Origin: Campylobacter sp. | GTDB lineage: Bacteria > Campylobacterota > Campylobacteria > Campylobacterales > Campylobacteraceae | DNA: 8,994 bases | Assembly (NCBI GenBank): GCA_017940085.1 | Contig: JAGAZK010000263.1 | Span: forward strand, 1 to 8,994 | Direction of reading: 5' to 3' | Part shown: piece after piece, positions 5,820 through 8,994 of the stretch | Layout of the letters: each line of letters opens with the position of its first letter | Numbering within the stretch: the stretch's first letter is position 1 | Position numbers and translations under genes: made by a program | Notes under the pieces: generated by a model | Databases searched by the model: none | Told to the model about the DNA's origin: nothing | Seen by the model: the letters and a program-made list of their open reading frames with translations, nothing else

Positions 5820-6980
5820 ATGGAATTTAAAATAGATAAAACCGACGGCAATGCAAGAGCTTGCACTATCAAAACCGCTCACAGCGAGATTTTAACGCCT
5901 GTTTTTATGCCTGTGGGGACGGTTGGAGCTGTAAAAAGCTTGGACGCAACCGATATGAAAGAGATTTTAGACGCTAAAATTATCTTGGGAAATACTTATC
6001 ATCTTTATCTGCGACCTGGTTCTAAAATCGTGCGTGAGTTTGGCGGACTTCATGGATTTAGCAAATTTGATAGAAGTTTTTTGACTGATAGTGGCGGATT
6101 TCAAGCATTTTCTTTGCGGGCAAACACTAAAAACGATGACGGCGGAATTAAATTTAAAAGCCATATTGACGGCAGTTTGCACTATTTTACGCCAAAAAGT
6201 GTGCTTGATACGCAGTATAATTTAAATAGCGATATTATGATGATACTTGATGATCTTGTCGAACTTCCAAAAAATCCAAATTTGCTAGACACTAGCGAAA
6301 AAATAGCTTTAAAAAAACGCATTGATTTAAGCGTTAAACGCACGGTGTCTTGGGCAAAAGAAGCGATTACTTATCATAAATTTAATCAATCAAAAGGCAT
6401 AGGATTAAATCAAAATATTTTTGGCATTATTCAAGGCGGAACGGACTTTGAGGCTAGAAAAATTTGCACTGAGGCACTTTGTGAAATGCCTTTTGACGGA
6501 CTTGCGATAGGTGGGCTTAGTGTCGGTGAAAAAAATGAAATAATGTATGAAACGGTGGAAAATTTAATGCCATTTTGTGATAAAAATCGCCCAAGATACT
6601 TAATGGGAGTAGGAACTCCCGAAGATTTGGTTGAAAATGTAGAACGGGGCGTGGATATGTTTGATTGTGTTATGCCTACAAGAAACGCAAGAAACGGCAC
6701 ACTCTTTACAAGCTTTGGCAAAATTTCAATCAAAAATGCGGCTTTCATAAATGACCATGAGCCAATCGATAGCGAGTGCGATTGTTATGTGTGTAAAAAT
6801 TACTCGCGTGGGTATTTAAATCATCTTTTTCGTGCAAAAGAACTAACTTTTTATCGCTTGGCTAGTTTGCACAATTTGCATTATTATTTAAATCTCGCAA
6901 AATCCATGCGTGAAGCGATAATAAATGGCGAATTTGCTAAGTTTAAAAAAGAATTTTATGCAAAAAGAACACTAAAATAA
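5820..6980 (+). CDS. tgt: Queuine/preQ1 tRNA-ribosyltransferase Tgt
   Basis: Tgt replaces guanine 34 with preQ1 in the GUN anticodons of tRNA-Asp, Asn, His and Tyr, the step that commits these tRNAs to queuosine. The 386-residue length is normal for bacteria. [11 protein letters not shown] holds the general base Asp90. FGIIQGG (201-207) and GGLSVGE (231-237) line the base pocket. [13 protein letters not shown] holds the nucleophile Asp282. The zinc site is complete: Cys320, Cys322, Cys325 and His351. The ATG at 5820 has an AGGA at 5805-5808, 11 nt away, which is a little distant. The gene diverges from the COG3400 operon across 39 bp, an arrangement I recall from C. jejuni. No convincing hairpin terminator follows directly; a T-run at 6985-6990 has no GC stem before it. 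Confidence 0.96.
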   Translation: MEFKIDKTDGNARACTIKTAHSEILTPVFMPVGTVGAVKSLDATDMKEILDAKIILGNTYHLYLRPGSKIVREFGGLHGFSKFDRSFLTDSGGFQAFSLRANTKNDDGGIKFKSHIDGSLHYFTPKSVLDTQYNLNSDIMMILDDLVELPKNPNLLDTSEKIALKKRIDLSVKRTVSWAKEAITYHKFNQSKGIGLNQNIFGIIQGGTDFEARKICTEALCEMPFDGLAIGGLSVGEKNEIMYETVENLMPFCDKNRPRYLMGVGTPEDLVENVERGVDMFDCVMPTRNARNGTLFTSFGKISIKNAAFINDHEPIDSECDCYVCKNYSRGYLNHLFRAKELTFYRLASLHNLHYYLNLAKSMREAIINGEFAKFKKEFYAKRTLK

Positions 6981-7178
6981 GAGTTTTTTAATCAAATTTA
7001 GAACTTCCTTTTAACTTATATTTTTATATTTTAAATAATTTACAAAGATTAAATTTTTCTAAAATAATTTTTGGAGTATGAAAATTTGATAGTTTTAATT
7101 TTATGCAAAATTTGTATTAAATTTAACTGAATTTCAAAAAAATATGTGAAAAACTTTTTGATATTCAAAATGCTGATA

Positions 7179-7220
7179 TTTTGGGCTTAAAAAGGGATTA
7201 AATTTTTTATGAGCCCAAAA
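7179..7220. repeat. Long-stem inverted repeat TTTTGGGCTTA/TGAGCCCAAAA
   Basis: Bases 7179-7189 pair with 7210-7220 over 11 positions with one G-T pair, around a 20-nt loop. A-rich and T-rich arms of the loop could extend the stem. Neither side is followed by a clean run of Ts, so it is not a textbook terminator on either strand. It could contribute to a bidirectional transcription end, or be part of a small RNA. Confidence 0.5.
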
Positions 7221-7243
7221 AATAGCGAGTTTTATTCACTAAG

Positions 7244-7259
7244 TTTTCACTTGTGAAAA
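7244..7259. repeat. Short palindrome TTTTCACTTGTGAAAA
   Basis: TTTTCAC (7244-7250) and GTGAAAA (7253-7259) form a 7-bp inverted repeat with a 2-nt centre, more realistically a 6-bp stem with a 4-nt loop. The near-symmetric form could also be a protein-binding site. In a convergent intergenic region an operator seems unlikely, so the role is unassigned. Confidence 0.35.
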
Positions 7260-7293
7260 TATTTTGCTTAAAATTTAAAAACTAAATTTATTG

Positions 7294-7315
7294 AAAATCG
7301 CTATATTAGCGATTT
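7294..7315 (-). terminator. Terminator-like hairpin after the PLP enzyme gene
   Basis: AAATCGCTA (7295-7303) and TAGCGATTT (7307-7315) form a perfect 9-bp stem with a 3-nt loop, beginning 8 nt after the stop codon of the minus-strand gene. On that strand the stem ends in a TTTT run (7297-7294). The stem has few GC pairs and the T-run is short, so it is a weak intrinsic terminator. It could also act on plus-strand transcripts coming from tgt. Confidence 0.55.
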
Positions 7316-7323
7316 AAGACAAA

Positions 7324-8604
7324 TTAGGCTTGTAGTAATTTTGCTGCTGTTTTAATCGCTGTAATTAAATAATCTAGATCATCTTTTGAATGCGTATAAT
7401 GGATACTCACTCTCACCCAGCCAGGCTTTAAAACAAAGCTCAAATCATCTTCAAGCCCTAATAAATCATGCCCATAAGGTCCTGCACACGAGCACCCAGC
7501 CCTAACTTGCACACCAAAATTATCGCTTAATGATTTTGCCAAATCATAAGGCGAAATGCCATCAATATTAAATGCAAAAATCGCAATTCGCTCCAAATTT
7601 GGCGGACAATAGCAGATTAAATTTGGAATTTGACTTAATTTAGCGGCAAAATATTCTAAATTTTCTCTTTCAATTTTAGCGATTTTATCTAGCCCAAAAT
7701 CATTTCTTAGTCTAAATGCCAAATAAGCACGAATTAGCTGAGTGATTGGCGGAGTACCAGCGTCCATAAGGCGTTCGAAATCATCAAAATATCTCACGCT
7801 TGTCCTACTAGCGTATTGTATCACGCCACCACCTGCAAAAATCGGCTCATCAAATTTACAAAGATTTTTTCTAATCGCCAAAAGCCCACATCCACCAACT
7901 CCACCAAGCAGTTTGTGAGACGAAATAAAGGCCGCATCAAAAAAATCACAATCTATATTTTCATAAGCCACCAAGCTAGAAATATCAAGTGCGATTGTGG
8001 CGTTAAATTTATACGAAATTTGACGCAATTTTAATAAATCAGTTTTTATGCCAGTTACATTTGAAGCAGCTGAGAAACTAAGAATTATTTGGCGATTTTT
8101 GTCTTGATTTCGCACTTTAGTAAGAGTAGAGTTTAAACTCTCCCAATCAATATAATCATCTTTTAAAGGAGTTCTATAAATCTCGCAAAGCCCGTTTTTA
8201 TAGCTAATTTCGTTGCTGTGATGTTCATACGGAGATACAGCCACAAATGGCAAATTTAACTTAGAAATGTCTAAATTTAGAGCTTTTTTAGTAATTGGCG
8301 AAATATAAATCCCCATAATTTCTTGAAATAACTTAATCGCAGCAGTTGAGCCAAATCCGCACGGAATCAAATAAAAATCATCATTTAAATTTAATAGTCT
8401 CTTTAAGCCGTTTCTTGCATTTTCATAATAATCAGAAGTGATTTTCGCACAACTTGCACAATCTGAATGAGTGTTTGCGTAAGTTTTTAAAACTTCTTTA
8501 ATCTCGTCTTCAATATCTTCGTATCCAAGACCAGAAGCAGTCCAATCAAAATAATAAATATCATCTTTTAAGATGATTTTAGATTTTATTTCTTTTAATT
8601 TCAA
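7324..8604 (-). CDS. Class V aminotransferase-fold PLP enzyme, cysteine-desulfurase-like
   Basis: The protein has 426 residues of PLP fold type I. YFDWTASG opens the fold at 18-25. GFGSTAAI (83-90) binds the PLP phosphate and His128 in EHHSN stacks on the ring. Asp207 in LDISS contacts the pyridine nitrogen. SSHKLLGG carries the Schiff-base Lys231. RAGCSCAGPYGHDLL (368-382) aligns with the RxGxxCAxP loop of SufS/CsdA. That makes Cys373 the candidate persulfide cysteine, with Cys371 nearby, so desulfurase-type chemistry is plausible, though class V aminotransferase activity is possible. Cys49 and Cys52 (DCASC) form an extra N-terminal pair. The start is TTG at 8604 with only a weak purine-rich AAGAAAA upstream. 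No in-frame ATG fits, because the conserved fold starts by residue 10. The gene begins 17 nt after tRNA-Leu and is probably co-transcribed with it. Confidence 0.87.
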   Translation of the reverse strand: MKLKEIKSKIILKDDIYYFDWTASGLGYEDIEDEIKEVLKTYANTHSDCASCAKITSDYYENARNGLKRLLNLNDDFYLIPCGFGSTAAIKLFQEIMGIYISPITKKALNLDISKLNLPFVAVSPYEHHSNEISYKNGLCEIYRTPLKDDYIDWESLNSTLTKVRNQDKNRQIILSFSAASNVTGIKTDLLKLRQISYKFNATIALDISSLVAYENIDCDFFDAAFISSHKLLGGVGGCGLLAIRKNLCKFDEPIFAGGGVIQYASRTSVRYFDDFERLMDAGTPPITQLIRAYLAFRLRNDFGLDKIAKIERENLEYFAAKLSQIPNLICYCPPNLERIAIFAFNIDGISPYDLAKSLSDNFGVQVRAGCSCAGPYGHDLLGLEDDLSFVLKPGWVRVSIHYTHSKDDLDYLITAIKTAAKLLQA

Positions 8605-8621
8605 GTGATTTTCTTAAAAAA

Positions 8622-8707
8622 TGGTGCGGTCGGCGAGATTTGAACTCGCACACGCCCAGCGCACTACCCTCTCAAGATAGCGTGTCTACCAATTCCACCA
8701 CGACCGC
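8622..8707 (-). tRNA. tRNA-Leu (anticodon GAG)
   Basis: The minus strand folds as a class II tRNA of 86 nt including an encoded CCA (8624-8622). The acceptor stem is GCGGTCG (8707-8701) with CGACCGC (8632-8626), and the discriminator is A. The anticodon stem CTATC/GGTAG encloses the loop TTGAGAG, giving anticodon GAG at 8673-8671, which reads CUC and CUU leucine codons. A long variable arm of about 14 nt and the T-arm GCGAG-TTCAAAT-CTCGC complete it. There is no room for a promoter between the tRNA and the hairpin directly upstream. Confidence 0.97.
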
Positions 8708-8730
8708 AAAAGCCCCGCAAAAGCGGAGCT
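8708..8730 (-). terminator. Terminator-like hairpin after atpE, abutting tRNA-Leu
   Basis: On the minus strand AGCTCCGC (8730-8723) and GCGGGGCT (8718-8711) form an 8-bp, GC-rich stem with one G-T pair and a TTTT loop, followed by TTT (8710-8708). It starts 5 nt after the atpE stop codon. The T-run is short and ends exactly where the tRNA begins, so it may be a leaky terminator or a processing hairpin rather than a complete stop. Confidence 0.7.
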
Positions 8731-8735
8731 GTAAA

Positions 8736-8994
8736 TTAACCTAAAAATGGATTTGCATAAAGTGCGATAAGAGCAATAACAAGTGTATAAATAACTTGAG
8801 CTTCAATCATCGCTAGTGCAATAAACATTGTTGTAAGAAGTTTGCCACCAAGACCAGGATTTCTAGCAGTCCCTAAAATAGTAGCTGCTGCAGTATGACC
8901 CATACCAACTGCACCACCAAGAGCTGCAATACCAAGACCTACGCCTGCTGCAAGCACTGAAAATGCTTGAATTTGTTCGCTGTCTGCACCAAAA
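8736..8994 (-). CDS. atpE: F1F0 ATP synthase subunit c (5' end outside window)
   Basis: The frame runs off the right edge of the window; 85 C-terminal residues and the TAA stop are present. The first visible residues are FGADSEQIQAFSVLAAGVGLG, so the GTG at 8957 is not the true start. Campylobacter c subunits of about 100 residues carry an N-terminal leader that would lie outside. Subunit c is the membrane hairpin of the rotor ring. The first helix is glycine-rich (LAAGVGLGIAALGGAVGMG) and the polar loop is RNPGLGGKL. The second helix contains the ion-binding Glu64 (visible numbering) in ALAMIEAQVIY. I expect proton specificity, as is usual for the group. The gene stands apart from the other ATP synthase genes as far as the window shows, and is followed by a terminator-like hairpin and tRNA-Leu. 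Confidence 0.95.
   Translation of the reverse strand, partial: FGADSEQIQAFSVLAAGVGLGIAALGGAVGMGHTAAATILGTARNPGLGGKLLTTMFIALAMIEAQVIYTLVIALIALYANPFLG

Larger units (their letters stand above)
6981..7323. other. Convergent intergenic region with three inverted repeats
   Basis: This 343-bp stretch lies between the ends of tgt (plus) and the PLP enzyme gene (minus). No open frame of note or ribosome binding site followed by a frame is visible; for example, the ATG at 7078 meets a stop after three codons. It holds the inverted repeats at 7179-7220, 7244-7259 and 7295-7315, and three AAATTT words at 7082, 7108 and 7119. Only the last inverted repeat has a clear assignment, as a terminator. The size is larger than two terminators need, so a small RNA is possible, but I could not find a convincing promoter. 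Confidence 0.6.

Noticed and set aside
5781..5882. ATG at 5882 as the start of the COG3400 gene
   Set aside because: The extra 34 residues lie inside the tgt coding region and upstream of a good extended -10 box. The TTG at 5780 has a GGAG 7 nt away and opens directly on the Rossmann-like strand.
6431..6748. 105-codon minus-strand frame opposite tgt
   Set aside because: It is an antisense shadow of the tgt catalytic region, with no start signal.
7179..7220. Inverted repeat as an intrinsic terminator of tgt
   Set aside because: It lies about 200 nt after the stop and lacks a T-run on either strand; kept only as an inverted repeat.

Overview
The window comes from the chromosome of a Campylobacter-like Campylobacterota (epsilonproteobacterium). 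The DNA is very AT-rich and full of the word AAATTT/AAATTTG. Several protein sequences look specifically campylobacterial: the ATP synthase c subunit, Tgt, and a COG3400-type RCK protein divergent from tgt. I recall the same tgt/COG3400 pairing in C. jejuni (Cj1010/Cj1009c). Promoters have extended -10 boxes and no clear -35, as is usual for this group. Nothing is phage-, IS- or CRISPR-like; this is mostly a housekeeping region.

Layout. Bases 1-386 hold no convincing gene. They carry a short dispersed-repeat-like word with nested inverted repeats, then a stretch rich in hairpins. A three-helix DUF2628 membrane protein (387-881, minus) follows, with its own promoter. Next comes a tightly packed minus-strand operon, read from right to left: COG3400/RCK protein (5780-4374), exported ankyrin-repeat protein (4372-3209), YdfG-like short-chain dehydrogenase (3252-2509), TrmA (2509-1403) and a VOC/glyoxalase-fold protein (1385-1008). 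These genes are separated by 1-17 nt or overlap by 1-44 nt. tgt (5820-6980, plus) diverges from the operon across a 39-bp gap. A 343-bp convergent intergenic region with three inverted repeats follows. Then come a cysteine-desulfurase-like PLP enzyme (8604-7324, minus), tRNA-Leu(GAG) (8707-8622, minus), a strong terminator-like hairpin, and the 3' part of atpE (minus), which is cut by the window edge.

Functional links are modest. Two enzymes modify tRNA (TrmA makes m5U54; Tgt inserts the queuosine precursor at position 34), a tRNA gene is present, and the PLP enzyme may supply sulfur. The rest of the operon (RCK sensor, exported ankyrin protein, SDR, VOC protein) has no evident common pathway.

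Starts. I moved three starts from the longest open frame. trmA begins at a GTG overlapping the upstream stop. The ankyrin gene begins at an ATG behind a GGAGG. The COG3400 gene begins at a TTG downstream of its own promoter.

I see no clearly new multi-gene system. The best leads are the four RlmD-type Fe-S cysteines in a TrmA protein, the terminator-like hairpin abutting tRNA-Leu, the repeat and hairpin block at 1-386, the head-to-head promoters at tgt, and the C-terminal half of the RCK protein.
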